Positions 1 through 9,063 of a DNA stretch of 64,000 bases are shown one piece after another. Every line of letters begins with the position of its first letter. Position 1 is the stretch's first letter. The position numbers and the translations under genes are program-made. The notes beneath the pieces were generated by a model that did no database searches, was not told the origin of the DNA, and saw nothing but the letters and a program-made list of their open reading frames with translations. The DNA lies in assembly GCF_042427575.1 (NCBI RefSeq), contig NZ_JBHMFD010000002.1, positions 161,750 through 225,749 of the forward strand. Direction: 5' to 3'. Source of the DNA: Bergeyella porcorum (lineage in GTDB: Bacteria > Bacteroidota > Bacteroidia > Flavobacteriales > Weeksellaceae).

Positions 1-1251
1 TCTTTCACCAAAGAGTGGGCAGAGAAAAACGGTAAAGATTGGAAAGATTATTGGCAAAATGATAACTCAGAACTGATTCACTTCATTGGGAAAGACAATA
101 TTGTATTCCATTGCATTATTTTCCCAGCAATGATGAAGGCACACGGCGACTATATTATGCCGAAAAATGTTCCTGCTTTTGAGTTTCTAAACCTTGAAAA
201 TGATAAAATATCCACTTCCCGAAATTGGGCTGTTTGGGCACACGAGTATGTGGAAGATTTCCCTGGGCAACAAGATGTCCTAAGATATGCTTTACTCTCT
301 TCTGCCCCAGAAACGAAGGACAACAACTTTACTTGGAAAGATTTTCAGACCAAAAACAATTCGGAGTTGGTAGGTATTTTTGGAAATTTCATCAATCGTG
401 TAGCAGTACTTACCAATAAATATTATGAAGGCATTGTTCCACAGTTTGGCGATTTTGAGCCAGTGGATAAAGATTTGTATCACGAAATAAGACAGTTCCC
501 TGAAAGAATAGGTAAAAACTTGGATGAGTTCAAATTCCGTGATGCCTTGGCAGAGCTGATGAACTTGGCCCGTTTGGGGAACAAATACCTTGCCGATGAA
601 GAGCCTTGGAAAGTGATAAAAGACAACCCAGAAAGGGTAAAAACACAACTATTCTGTGCATTGCAAGTGGCAGCAGCATTGGGCTATCTATGCGAACCAT
701 TCTTGCCATTCACTGCAGAGAAAATTAGACAAGGATTGAACCTTGAAGATAAAAAATGGAATGAAATTTTTGATAATTTCCTTATTCCAGTGGGGCATCA
801 GATTAATTCCATTCCGCTACTCTTCTCAAAAATTGAGGACGAAACCATTGAGGCTCAAATCCAAAAACTTGAAAATACAAAACAACAAAATAAGAAAACC
901 AATCCTAACGCTAATCCTATGAAAGACGAGATTACCTTTGATGATTTCACGAAAATAGACCTAAGAACAGCTACTATCTTGGAAGCCGAGAAAGTGGAAA
1001 AAGCCGATAAGCTTCTAAAACTGAAAGTAGACACAGGTGTAGATGTAAGAACTGTAGTTTCTGGCATTGCAGAGAGCTTTACTCCAGAGGAAATCGTAGG
1101 CAAACAAGTGATGATTTTGCTCAACCTTGCTCCCAGAAAAATCCGCGGAATAGAAAGCCAAGGAATGCTCCTTCTCACCACCAAACCAGATGGTAAACTA
1201 TCTTTCGTAACACCAGATGAAAAAGTGGACAACGGCGTGGAGATAGGATAA
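1..1251 (+). CDS. metG: Methionine--tRNA ligase, C-terminal part (5' end outside window)
   Basis: Methionyl-tRNA synthetase charges tRNA-Met in the cytoplasm. The frame is open from base 1, so the N-terminal half with the HIGH motif lies upstream of the window. KISTSR at about base 205 is the KMSKS-type catalytic loop in a divergent form. It is followed by the helical anticodon-binding region, with AEKIRQGL near base 715. A lysine/glutamine/asparagine-rich linker (about bases 875-915) leads to a C-terminal Trbp111-like OB-fold tRNA-binding domain, running from ITFDDFTKIDLRTATI to the end with the typical VVSGIAE and NLAPRKIRGIESQGMLL segments. This is the long, dimeric MetG class. A hairpin terminator follows about 35 bp after the stop. 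Confidence 0.97.
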   Translation, partial: SFTKEWAEKNGKDWKDYWQNDNSELIHFIGKDNIVFHCIIFPAMMKAHGDYIMPKNVPAFEFLNLENDKISTSRNWAVWAHEYVEDFPGQQDVLRYALLSSAPETKDNNFTWKDFQTKNNSELVGIFGNFINRVAVLTNKYYEGIVPQFGDFEPVDKDLYHEIRQFPERIGKNLDEFKFRDALAELMNLARLGNKYLADEEPWKVIKDNPERVKTQLFCALQVAAALGYLCEPFLPFTAEKIRQGLNLEDKKWNEIFDNFLIPVGHQINSIPLLFSKIEDETIEAQIQKLENTKQQNKKTNPNANPMKDEITFDDFTKIDLRTATILEAEKVEKADKLLKLKVDTGVDVRTVVSGIAESFTPEEIVGKQVMILLNLAPRKIRGIESQGMLLLTTKPDGKLSFVTPDEKVDNGVEIG

Positions 1252-1280
1252 TAACAAATCTATCACACAATTAATGAGCA

Positions 1281-1321
1281 AAAAAAGACCGCCTTTCACA
1301 AGTTGTGAGGCGGCTTTTTTA
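1281..1321. terminator. Bidirectional intrinsic terminator between metG and the DUF5715 gene
   Basis: Stem CCGCCTTTCACAA / TTGTGAGGCGG with a T run on the plus strand and an A run (T run on the minus strand) on the other side. It sits between two converging genes and can end both transcripts. Confidence 0.85.
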
Positions 1322-1924
1322 TCTCACAGTGATATGAAAACAATTTTGTTGCTTCTCTTTGATAAAATAGATTTCGCCAGCTTTTTCCATTTGGATTAAT
1401 ACTTTTTCTAAGATTTTTTCTAAACGGTCATTCCTTTTTAAGCGGTCATTAAAGCGGATATATGAGACATCAAAAGCGTTGCCATAATTATGTGTACTAA
1501 ACCCTAAAGAAGCGTTGTTGTTTACTTTTCGCAGTCGGCATTGGTCTTCTAAAGTTCGGGTAAGAGAGGTATAAGTAAGGGTACTACCATTGGCTTTAGC
1601 GTAGAATGTTTTTGCAATTTTTTGTAACGCAGTTTTGGCTCTAGGAGCTAATACCAGCTGACTATATCGTAATTTTTGTACGCGATAGCCTTTGCCTAAA
1701 GATTTCACAGAAGTAAGTTTGCCAGATTTTTTATGTTTCTTGATAGAAGTATCATTTTTTAGTACAGAAAGTTTCATTTTCTTGGATGCGGAAAGATGTT
1801 TTTCATACAATGCCGTAGGTTTTACTTTCATTACTTTATCCCTATCATAACAGTTGGATTTTTGAGCCGAAATAGAAGCTGATAAGTGAAAGAAAAGAAT
1901 AACGAATAGAATATATCTCATCAA
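1319..1924 (-). CDS. DUF5715 family exported protein, M15-peptidase-like
   Basis: Predicted exported protein of 201 residues with an N-terminal signal peptide ending near residue 20 (SISAQ). The C-terminal half has SLTRTLEDQ, then STHNYGNAFDV at about residues 143-153, and FHITVR at the very end. The SxHxxGxAxD pattern is the zinc-binding core of M15 D,D-carboxypeptidases such as VanY, and the final His could be the third ligand. The usual ExxWHxH motif is reduced to a single FHI, so catalytic activity is uncertain. A role in peptidoglycan trimming is inference. The gene converges on metG and shares its terminator. DUF5715 is named from recollection of the family. Confidence 0.75.
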   Translation of the reverse strand: MMRYILFVILFFHLSASISAQKSNCYDRDKVMKVKPTALYEKHLSASKKMKLSVLKNDTSIKKHKKSGKLTSVKSLGKGYRVQKLRYSQLVLAPRAKTALQKIAKTFYAKANGSTLTYTSLTRTLEDQCRLRKVNNNASLGFSTHNYGNAFDVSYIRFNDRLKRNDRLEKILEKVLIQMEKAGEIYFIKEKQQNCFHITVR

Positions 1925-2009
1925 AAATTGTTTTTAGAATTAACGCTTTTTCTTTCATTTTCTTATCCTAACGAGGTTAAATCTGAAAAAAAAAAAGTAT
2001 TTTCGCATT

Positions 2010-4436
2010 ATGAAATATTGGTATATCTTAGTTTTAAGTTTATTGGGAGTATTAGGATTTGCCCAATCAGAAATTAAAGTTTTCAAAGCTGGTAGTAGAA
2101 CGCCCATTGCAGGAGCTTCGGTTGCTTGTAATGGTAAGATTTTAGGAAGAACTAATGCCGCAGGTATCTTGAAATTTCGTACCCAATGCAGAAGCGTAGA
2201 AGTAGCCGCTAAAGGTTATTATGAAACGGAAGTGGTGGTAGATAAAGTGATGGAAGCCACTTTGGAACAACTAGAAAAAGGAACAGCAAGTATAGAAAAA
2301 GTAGTGCTAAAAGATGTGAGCGACCCCAAGGCATTAGAACTGCTGAAAAAAGTAAGAGCGCATTACAGCGATAATACGCCACAGAGTTTACCGTCTTATT
2401 CCTTTAAGGTTTACGAAAAAACAGCATTAGACCTAGACCAAGATACCATACAGCAGTATAATGATTTCGTAAAGGCAAGATTAGACTCTCTGAAACAATT
2501 ACCTCAAAAAAATCAAGACCAAAAGAAGATAAAAGATTCTATAGAGAATACCCATACAATGAAACTGGTGGGGCAGAGCAAGGCTTTTCTCTGGGAGCGG
2601 GTAAAAGAGTTTGCCTATTCTAAGAAATATGGAGAAAAGATTACCGTTCTAGACAATCGTGTTTCGGGGCTTAATAATCCCATCTATGAAATGCTGACCC
2701 TCCGCTCCAACCGTACAAAAATGCCCCGTGAAATTCTTGAAGAAAATCAAAAACTTTACAGATACTTCCTTACCGATACCCTAGATGTAGAAGGAAGACC
2801 CAGCTATGTGATAAGATTCCGACAGACCAATTATAAACAACGCGAAAACCGAAGAAAATACAACGGCTATCTCTATATAGATGCCGAAACCTACGGACTG
2901 AAAAAAATAGAAAGCAGTAGCAATAAGAAAAATGAAGGTAGCCTTACTAGTATCTGGACGTTGGTAGATGGCAAATGGTTTTTACAAAAGGAAAACTTGA
3001 AACTAAAAGCTGGGCAGATAAGCTTTAAACAAAATAAAGAAGAAAAAAATAACAAAACGCAACAGTATGGCTACTATGTATATCATATTGCCGATTACTT
3101 TGATTATCAAACCAATTTTGAAGCTAAGGCTAAAGATTTCAAAGGTTATACTATGGAAATAAAAAATGCCGATGGCTCTCTGCTCTCTCAGTATCGTACA
3201 GATAGCTTGTCCCAAAGGGATTTGATGACCTATATCAAGATAGATAGCGTAGGGCAAAAGTACCAGTTGGATAGAAAAGTGAAGCTTGTTTCGGCGTTGT
3301 TGGGTGGAAAGCTGAGATTAGGGAAGGTAGATTTCAATCTTGGAAACGCCATCAAATATACTCTTTATGAAGGCTTGAGATTGGGAGCGGAGGTTAAAAT
3401 GAATGAGAAATTTCACCGCTATCTCTCTCCTGATGCCTATGTAGCGTATGGTTTCAAAGACCGTGGTCTGAAATATGGATTGGGATTGGATGTAAAAACC
3501 ACCCTTAGAAAAACTTCCTTTTTTAGAATAGAATATTATCACGATGTGCTTGCCGCTGGAAAATTTAACGAGAGGCTCTGGAACTTTAAGATGAAAATAA
3601 TGAATGGCGGTGTCAATCTGAAAAACGACCGTTTCTACCAATACGAAGGCGTAAAACTGTCTTATGAAAACGACCTGCTCAATTCCCTTACATTGCGTAC
3701 ATCTGTAGCCAGAAATGTAGAACAAGCATTGTTCAATTACGATTATCGTGGTATGGGAAATCAGTTTGATAATTTTAAAACGATAGTAACTTTAAAGTAC
3801 GCCCCGAAATCTAAAAATATAATGACACCATCGGGGAAATATACCTTTGAACAAGGTTTTCCAGAGTTTTATTTCAATTTTGAAAAGGCGGACAAAGCTT
3901 TTGGAGGCGATTTTGATTATACCAAGATGGATATTTTGGCAACGCATAGGTTTAAAACCAAAGCGGGGATTACAGGAGCAAGGGTTTATTCTGGTATCGT
4001 AACGGGAGAAGCTCCTATCTGGCACCTCTTCCATATGAATGGCTTGGGTGGGCGTTCTTCTAATTTAAATTATAATTATAATCTGACCTCATATCTGGGA
4101 TTTGCTACAATGCAAGCGGGTAAATATTATAGCGACCGAATGCTGGGCTACTATCTCACCCATCGCCTTCCTTGGCATTTCAAAAGTTTTGGGCAACAGA
4201 CCTCCAGCTTTGATTTGGTTTACCGAGGGGCAATTGGTGATATGAAGCATCCAGAGCGTCATCAGTTTGATTTTTCTACGCTCAACCGTTTGTATCAAGA
4301 AGCAGGATTTGAATGGAATAATTTCCTAAGTACAGGACTTAATTTAGGCTTCTTCTATCGTGTAGGGCATTATCAAACTCCGAAATTTGGGGATAACTTT
4401 GCCGTACAACTAAAGGTGAAACTTTTAGGGTTTTAA
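2010..4436 (+). CDS. DUF5686 family protein with N-terminal carboxypeptidase-regulatory-like domain
   Basis: Large predicted outer-membrane protein of 808 residues. Signal peptide at residues 1-18 (YILVLSLLGVLGFAQ), then a CarboxypepD_reg-like beta-sandwich (about 20-90, with TPIAGASVACNGKILGRTNAAG), then the DUF5686 body. The C-terminal half alternates short hydrophobic strands and ends LKVKLLGF, with a terminal aromatic residue, suggesting a beta-barrel. The family is common in Bacteroidota and often expressed under iron or nutrient stress, but its function is unknown. A near-match to the -7 element (TATTTTCG) lies directly upstream of the ATG. No partner gene is adjacent. Confidence 0.85.
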   Translation: MKYWYILVLSLLGVLGFAQSEIKVFKAGSRTPIAGASVACNGKILGRTNAAGILKFRTQCRSVEVAAKGYYETEVVVDKVMEATLEQLEKGTASIEKVVLKDVSDPKALELLKKVRAHYSDNTPQSLPSYSFKVYEKTALDLDQDTIQQYNDFVKARLDSLKQLPQKNQDQKKIKDSIENTHTMKLVGQSKAFLWERVKEFAYSKKYGEKITVLDNRVSGLNNPIYEMLTLRSNRTKMPREILEENQKLYRYFLTDTLDVEGRPSYVIRFRQTNYKQRENRRKYNGYLYIDAETYGLKKIESSSNKKNEGSLTSIWTLVDGKWFLQKENLKLKAGQISFKQNKEEKNNKTQQYGYYVYHIADYFDYQTNFEAKAKDFKGYTMEIKNADGSLLSQYRTDSLSQRDLMTYIKIDSVGQKYQLDRKVKLVSALLGGKLRLGKVDFNLGNAIKYTLYEGLRLGAEVKMNEKFHRYLSPDAYVAYGFKDRGLKYGLGLDVKTTLRKTSFFRIEYYHDVLAAGKFNERLWNFKMKIMNGGVNLKNDRFYQYEGVKLSYENDLLNSLTLRTSVARNVEQALFNYDYRGMGNQFDNFKTIVTLKYAPKSKNIMTPSGKYTFEQGFPEFYFNFEKADKAFGGDFDYTKMDILATHRFKTKAGITGARVYSGIVTGEAPIWHLFHMNGLGGRSSNLNYNYNLTSYLGFATMQAGKYYSDRMLGYYLTHRLPWHFKSFGQQTSSFDLVYRGAIGDMKHPERHQFDFSTLNRLYQEAGFEWNNFLSTGLNLGFFYRVGHYQTPKFGDNFAVQLKVKLLGF

Positions 4437-4452
4437 GCTAGATTATACAATA

Positions 4453-4640
4453 GGCTTTAAGCCGTAAGCAATAACTAAACAATGACATCATCTCCCACCT
4501 AGAATGTAACTCCGCAAGATTTTTTGGCTAAAGCCTCTTGGGAACACCATACTAAAAGTCGGGTTAAAACCCGACCCCTATTGAAAATTGAAAGGCTTAG
4601 AGATTAAACAATAATCTGGGTTAGTTCGAGCTACCAAGCC
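4453..4640. repeat. Cluster of short palindromes, REP-like spacer
   Basis: This non-coding spacer holds three AT-centred palindromes: GGCTTTAAGCC (4453-4463), GGCTAAAGCC (4526-4535) and GTCGGGTTAAAACCCGAC (4558-4575). The segment GCTTTAAGCCGTAAGC at 4454-4469 recurs with one mismatch at 49675-49690, so at least part of it is a dispersed repeat. No gene is visible here. Confidence 0.5.
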
Positions 4641-4655
4641 CCCAATAACCATTTT

Positions 4656-5420
4656 TTATAATTGAAAAATGGATAAAGCATTAGCGGTGGTGATGGCATC
4701 TATCGTAGCCAAATCTTTACCATAGATATCTACCAATTTCCCTGCAATGTATTCTAGGTAAGCACTCTCATTGCGTTTCCCTCGATAAGGAACGGGAGCT
4801 AAATAAGGGGAATCTGTCTCTAGGACGATGTGTTCCAAAGGAATCTCACTAAGGAATTGGTCTATTTTCCCATTTTTGAAAGTAACCACGCCACCTATCC
4901 CCAATGAAAAGCCTAAAGCTATCGCCTGATGAGCCTGCTCCAAGTTGCCTGAAAAACAATGGAAAATCCCTCTTAGTTTTGGATGCTTTTTGCGATGTAG
5001 CACCTCAAAGGTCTCATCAAAACTTTCTCTGGTATGGATTACAATGGGCAAATCTCTTTCTATAGCCCAGTCTATTTGCTGTTCAAAGGCTTTCACCTGA
5101 ATATCCAAGGTGCTTTGCTCCCAGTATAGGTCTATCCCAATCTCACCAATGGCACAGAAGGGTCTTTGGGCTAAATACCCTTGCACGATTTCCAATTCTT
5201 GCTCCCAAGTATCTGGTTTCACATCACAAGGGTGCAGTCCCATCATTGCAAACATTCGCTCAGGGTATTGGGCTTCCAAGGTTAGCATTTTTTCGTGGGT
5301 AGAAGAATCTATGGCAGGAAGGAAGAAATGGGTTACACCATTATCTATCGCCCGTTGGATAGTAGCATCGCGGTCGGTATCAAATTGCTCGGAATATAAA
5401 TGGGTGTGGGTGTCTATCAT
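4656..5420 (-). CDS. TatD family metal-dependent hydrolase / DNase
   Basis: TatD/YcfH-type hydrolase of 254 residues with a TIM-barrel and two metal ions, expected to be cytoplasmic. Members have 3'-5' DNase or D-aminoacyl-tRNA deacylase-like activity. Motifs in order: HTHLY (residues 4-8, the HxH metal site), IGEIGIDLYW, IVIHTRES, IFHCFSG and ETDSPYLAPVPYRGKRN. Length is normal for the family. The start ATG lies at the first residue before IDTHTH. It is followed on the minus strand by no obvious partner, and preceded by a repeat spacer. Confidence 0.93.
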   Translation of the reverse strand: MIDTHTHLYSEQFDTDRDATIQRAIDNGVTHFFLPAIDSSTHEKMLTLEAQYPERMFAMMGLHPCDVKPDTWEQELEIVQGYLAQRPFCAIGEIGIDLYWEQSTLDIQVKAFEQQIDWAIERDLPIVIHTRESFDETFEVLHRKKHPKLRGIFHCFSGNLEQAHQAIALGFSLGIGGVVTFKNGKIDQFLSEIPLEHIVLETDSPYLAPVPYRGKRNESAYLEYIAGKLVDIYGKDLATIDAITTANALSIFQL

Positions 5421-5427
5421 AGGAATT

Positions 5428-5562
5428 TAAAATTAGTTGTTGGTTGATGGTTGTTGGTTAAATTGTTGAAGAGTTAAGAGGTTAGAAGTTAGAGAAAAAG
5501 TCTTTCCTCTTTCTTCTTTTTTCTTTCTTCAAAACTCAGCATTCAAAACTCAAAACTTCAAT
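5428..5562. repeat. Modular intergenic repeat, copy 1 (minus orientation)
   Basis: Low-complexity spacer between the TatD and GSCFA genes. Read on the minus strand it has four modules in order: a run of TTTTGAG(T/A)(G/A)CTGAG words, a purine stretch with GAAGAAAGAG, a GACTTTTTCTCTAAC block with TTCTAACCTCTTAAC, and an ACCAACAACCATCAACC block. The same modules in the same order occur at 6510-6830 and, less completely, at 52855-53100. Confidence 0.7.
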
Positions 5563-6503
5563 TGATGTTTTACTTTAGTTTGTTGATGGGTTATTCGTTC
5601 CTTTATTTTATTTAAAAACGCTTGATGCTTGGGATGATTAGCATCATTGGTTTTATGATTCAAAGCCGTGTGAATTTTAAAATTCTCCTCCATAAAGGCT
5701 TGGGCTTCCTCAGAAATATAAGCGTTTGAAAACTTCTCAAAAATATAATTTACCGCTTGCCTGCTAGGGTGTATCATATCTTCTTTATAGAAACGGTAAT
5801 CTCTCAAGTCGTCCATCATTATTTCATAAATGGGAAGATAGTGGCAGTTGGGTTGTTCGGAAATGACTTCGTGTAGGGCATTGATAAGCCTTGCTTTGCT
5901 CCATTGGTTTTCCATCATACCATCTTTGGTATGGCGTACGGGTGAAATACTGAATAGTATCTGCACCTTTTCTCCAGCCATCTGGCGGATAAACTGTATG
6001 GTGTTTTGGATAGATTGTAAAATTTCCTCGTGGGTTAGCAATCGTTTTTGGAAGAACTTATTAGGAATCTTATGGCAGTTGGCAACGAGCTTTTGCTGTG
6101 GTAAAAACTCATAGATAAATGCCGTGCCATAGGTAACAATAGCCCATTGTGCTGTTTTCAGAAACTGATGAGCTTGCTCTATATTTTGATTGATGTGTTG
6201 CAGGGTTTTTAGTCCATCTCGGGAGTTAAAACTGCTATGGTGGTCCAGAGAAATCATTTCCTCATCATATAATATGAGGTCTTCCTCGGTATAGTATTTC
6301 AGTTGGCAGATGCTCTGCAATGCCATATTGATGGAATACGGATTAAACACCGTTCCAAAGGGGTTATTAAGCGTTTGCAGTTGCCCTTTTTCCAGAAGTT
6401 CTGCCATCTCTGTAGAAAAGCAAGAGCCAATGGAAAAGATTTTATCTTGAATGCCCATTTTCATTTCCGAAGAATTGAGCAAAACCTCTGTACGAAATTT
6501 CAT
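5550..6503 (-). CDS. GSCFA domain protein
   Basis: Protein of 317 residues with the GSCFS signature at about residues 27-31 (IFSIGSCFSTEMAELL). This defines the GSCFA family, related to SGNH/GDSL hydrolases. Other family segments are NNPFGTVFNPYSI, YGTAFIYEF, ISPVRHTKDG and DMIHPSRQAVNYIFEKF, where the DxxHPS near the C-terminus fits the Asp-His pair of an SGNH-type active site. The substrate is unknown. No signal peptide is seen, so it is probably cytoplasmic. It is flanked on both sides by repeat-rich spacers. Confidence 0.88.
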   Translation of the reverse strand: MKFRTEVLLNSSEMKMGIQDKIFSIGSCFSTEMAELLEKGQLQTLNNPFGTVFNPYSINMALQSICQLKYYTEEDLILYDEEMISLDHHSSFNSRDGLKTLQHINQNIEQAHQFLKTAQWAIVTYGTAFIYEFLPQQKLVANCHKIPNKFFQKRLLTHEEILQSIQNTIQFIRQMAGEKVQILFSISPVRHTKDGMMENQWSKARLINALHEVISEQPNCHYLPIYEIMMDDLRDYRFYKEDMIHPSRQAVNYIFEKFSNAYISEEAQAFMEENFKIHTALNHKTNDANHPKHQAFLNKIKERITHQQTKVKHQLKF

Positions 6504-6504
6504 C

Positions 6505-6830
6505 TTAATTATTTAAGTTTTGAATGCTAAGTGTTGAGTTTTGAGTTTTCATCCATCAACCGACAACCAACTTAAGTTTTGAGTGCTAAGTGTTGAGTTT
6601 TAAGTTGTCATCCATCAACCGACAACCAACAACTATCAACCACTAAATTAATACCCCTCAACCATCAATTTAATACCCATACTAGTTCTAAGCTCTAAGT
6701 TCTAAGTTCTAAGTGCTGAGTTTTGAGCTTTGGGAAAAAGAAGAAAGAAGAAAAAGAAAAGACTTTTTCTCTAATATCTAATATCTAATATCTAACCTCT
6801 TAGCTTAACCGACAACCAACTTAAGACTCT
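6505..6830. repeat. Modular intergenic repeat, copy 2 with an internal tandem duplication
   Basis: The 317-bp gap between GSCFA and the prenyl synthase is entirely repeat-derived. A unit of about 66 bp, starting AAGTTTTGAATGCTAAGTG and ending CATCAACCGACAACCAAC, is present twice in tandem (6512 and 6574). It is followed by CTAAGTTCTAAG words, a purine stretch (GAAGAAAGAAGAAAAAG), GACTTTTTCTCTAA, triplicated TATCTAA words and a second ACCGACAACCAAC block. No coding potential. Confidence 0.75.
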
Positions 6831-7792
6831 CTTTTAAGTAAATAATTTGCCAGCTCTATAAATGGGCGTTTTTTCTCTTCAGAAAGTCCAATACTATTGA
6901 GGTATTCTTGTCCTATTTCGTTATGTTTCTGTATCAGACGCAGTACTTGTTCATCTACTTTGGCTCTTCGGAAAATTTTGAGAACGCCGTGTACTTTATC
7001 GATATTTTCGGTTTTTTTAGAGTACCAATATAAGAGTTCTTTTTTCTCTTCCTCGGTAGCACTTTCCATTGCGGTAAGGTAGAGGATGGTTTTTTTGTTC
7101 TCATAAATATCTCCTGCTTGGCGTTTTCCAAACTGAGACATATCACCAAAAACATCCAGATAATCATCCATAATTTGGAAGGCAATACCTATATGCTTTC
7201 CGAAGTTGTACAAGGCTTCGGCTTCTGCATCGGTAGCCCCTGCAATAAGGGCTCCAATTTTGAAAGAAGCGGCACTCAGCACCCCTGTTTTGTAGGTAAT
7301 CATTTTCAGATAATCATCATAGGTTACATTGTTATCCGTTTCAAAATTCACATCCATCTGCTGTCCTTCGCAGAGTACGGCACCAGTTTCAGAGAATATA
7401 GAAATACACTTTTTGAATAATTCTGGTTCCAAATCTTCAAAAAACTGATATGCCTTAATGAGCAAAGCATCACCAGACAATATTCCTATATTGATGCCAT
7501 AGATGGTGTGGATGGTAGGCTTGTTTCGTCTGAGAGGGGCTTCATCCATAATATCATCGTGAATAAGGGTGAAGTTATGAAAAAACTCAATTGCCAAGGC
7601 TGGTTTCAAGGCTTTCTCCACATTGCCACCAAAGAGGTCATTGCCCATTAGTACCATAATGGGACGCAATCTCTTGCCACCGTGGCTGATGATATAGTTC
7701 ATCGGTTCATAAAGCTCGGTAGGCGTGTTGGTAAATTTATATTGTTCAATGGCTTTAGCTACAATGTCTTGATATTGGTCTAAAAAATTCAT
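6821..7792 (-). CDS. Short-chain polyprenyl diphosphate synthase
   Basis: All-trans prenyltransferase of 323 residues. It condenses isopentenyl diphosphate with allylic diphosphates to give FPP/GGPP-type products for quinones and undecaprenyl carriers. Substrate-binding motifs are visible: GGKRLRP (38-44), first Asp-rich motif DDIMDEAPLRR (79-89) and second Asp-rich motif QIMDDYLDVFGD near residue 205. The first motif has no two-residue insertion and Phe lies five residues before it, which favours a C15-C20 product over a long chain, but the exact product cannot be set from sequence. A TANNTTTG promoter element sits 17 bp upstream of the start. Confidence 0.9.
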   Translation of the reverse strand: MNFLDQYQDIVAKAIEQYKFTNTPTELYEPMNYIISHGGKRLRPIMVLMGNDLFGGNVEKALKPALAIEFFHNFTLIHDDIMDEAPLRRNKPTIHTIYGINIGILSGDALLIKAYQFFEDLEPELFKKCISIFSETGAVLCEGQQMDVNFETDNNVTYDDYLKMITYKTGVLSAASFKIGALIAGATDAEAEALYNFGKHIGIAFQIMDDYLDVFGDMSQFGKRQAGDIYENKKTILYLTAMESATEEEKKELLYWYSKKTENIDKVHGVLKIFRRAKVDEQVLRLIQKHNEIGQEYLNSIGLSEEKKRPFIELANYLLKRES

Positions 7793-7808
7793 AAAAATTG
7801 GTTTTATG

Positions 7809-7816
7809 CAAAAGTA
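7809..7816 (-). promoter_or_regulatory. -7 promoter element (TACTTTTG) for the prenyl synthase
   Basis: Minus-strand TACTTTTG matches the Bacteroidota TANNTTTG consensus and lies 17 bp before the ATG of the prenyl synthase gene, just after the terminator of the phosphate transporter. Confidence 0.6.
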
Positions 7817-7851
7817 AGATTAATTAAGCGTTTTCTAAAATTTACCCCAAT

Positions 7852-7884
7852 AAAAAAAGCCATTTCTGAGAAAATGACTTTTAT
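7852..7884 (-). terminator. Terminator of the Pit transporter transcript
   Basis: Minus-strand hairpin AAAGTCATTT / AAATGGCTTT with one mismatch, followed by seven T. It lies 13 bp after the stop of the phosphate transporter gene. Confidence 0.7.
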
Positions 7885-7896
7885 AAAACTGATTTC

Positions 7897-9042
7897 TTAT
7901 TGGAACAAAATAACCAAAAGATATGTTAATCCTGCTAATAAAGCACTTACAGGGATGGTAAGTATCCACGCCCAAAGTAGATTGACGGTAACGCCCCATC
8001 GTACAGCAGATACCCTCTTGGTAACTCCCACCCCGATGATGGAACCTGTGATGGTATGCGTAGTAGAAACAGGAATTCCTAAATGGTCTGTTAAGAACAA
8101 GGTAAGCGCTCCCGCAGACTCCGCACTTACACCTTCCAATGAAGTTACTTTGGTAATTTTAGTACCCATTGTTTTTACAATCTTCCAACCGCCACTCATA
8201 GTTCCTAAACCAATAGCCAAGAATGATACTAGTGGTACCCAAAGATAATGTTCTGTAAAGTAGTGGAAACGCTCAGAGTGGTCTATATTGACATAGGCAG
8301 GGTCTGCAATCATATTCACGTGGTAGTAGATTACCGCTGCACCTATAATCCCCATTACTTTCTGAGCATCGTTTAGCCCGTGTCCTAAACTGAATAATGC
8401 TGAGGAAACCAACTGCCATCTTTTGAATTGTTTTTCAGCTTTGTGAGGCTTGGTTTTCTTGGAGATATTCACGATGATAAGGGTAAGGAGAATAGACATC
8501 AGCATCCCTATCACTGGAGCTAAGAAGATGAATAAAAAGATTGGTATCACTTTATCATACTTCACCACGCCTTGGGTCATCAGCTCTTGCATTGCCAGCT
8601 TGAATTTTTCAAATACCGAAGCATCTGGGTGTAATGCTGCTACGGCTTGATAATCTATCCTTAGAGCGTGCATCAGTGCAGCCCCTAAGAATCCTCCAAT
8701 CAAGGTATGAGAAGAAGAAGATGGTATCCCAAACCACCAAGTGAGCAAGTTCCAGAATATTGCCGCTACAATCCCCGCGAAAATCACTTCTAGCGTGATG
8801 TAGTTTTCGCTAACGGTTTTGGCGATGGTATTACCTATTTTAAACCCTCCGGGTAGTAGATAAGCTGCTACGAAGAATGCAGCAAAATTCCAAAATGCCG
8901 CCCAAAGTACCGCCTGAAATGGCGTAAGCACTTTGGTAGAAACAATGGTTGCAATGGCATTGGCAGCATCGTGGAAACCATTAATGTAGTCAAATATCAA
9001 TGCCAATGCGATGATGACAATGAGTAAAATTGGAAATTCCAT
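7897..9042 (-). CDS. Inorganic phosphate transporter, PiT family
   Basis: Integral membrane phosphate symporter of 381 residues with about 10 hydrophobic segments. The two inverted PiT signatures are present: FHDAANAIATIVSTKVL near residue 24 (the GANDVANA-type motif, here with HDAAN) and GHGLNDAQKVMGII in the second half, plus HTITGSIIGVG near the C-terminus. The upstream gene encodes a DUF47/PhoU-like protein 21 bp away. This pair is a conserved low-affinity phosphate uptake operon. A hairpin terminator follows. Confidence 0.95.
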   Translation of the reverse strand: MEFPILLIVIIALALIFDYINGFHDAANAIATIVSTKVLTPFQAVLWAAFWNFAAFFVAAYLLPGGFKIGNTIAKTVSENYITLEVIFAGIVAAIFWNLLTWWFGIPSSSSHTLIGGFLGAALMHALRIDYQAVAALHPDASVFEKFKLAMQELMTQGVVKYDKVIPIFLFIFLAPVIGMLMSILLTLIIVNISKKTKPHKAEKQFKRWQLVSSALFSLGHGLNDAQKVMGIIGAAVIYYHVNMIADPAYVNIDHSERFHYFTEHYLWVPLVSFLAIGLGTMSGGWKIVKTMGTKITKVTSLEGVSAESAGALTLFLTDHLGIPVSTTHTITGSIIGVGVTKRVSAVRWGVTVNLLWAWILTIPVSALLAGLTYLLVILFQ

Positions 9043-9063
9043 TCTAAAATAGTCGTATTAAAA

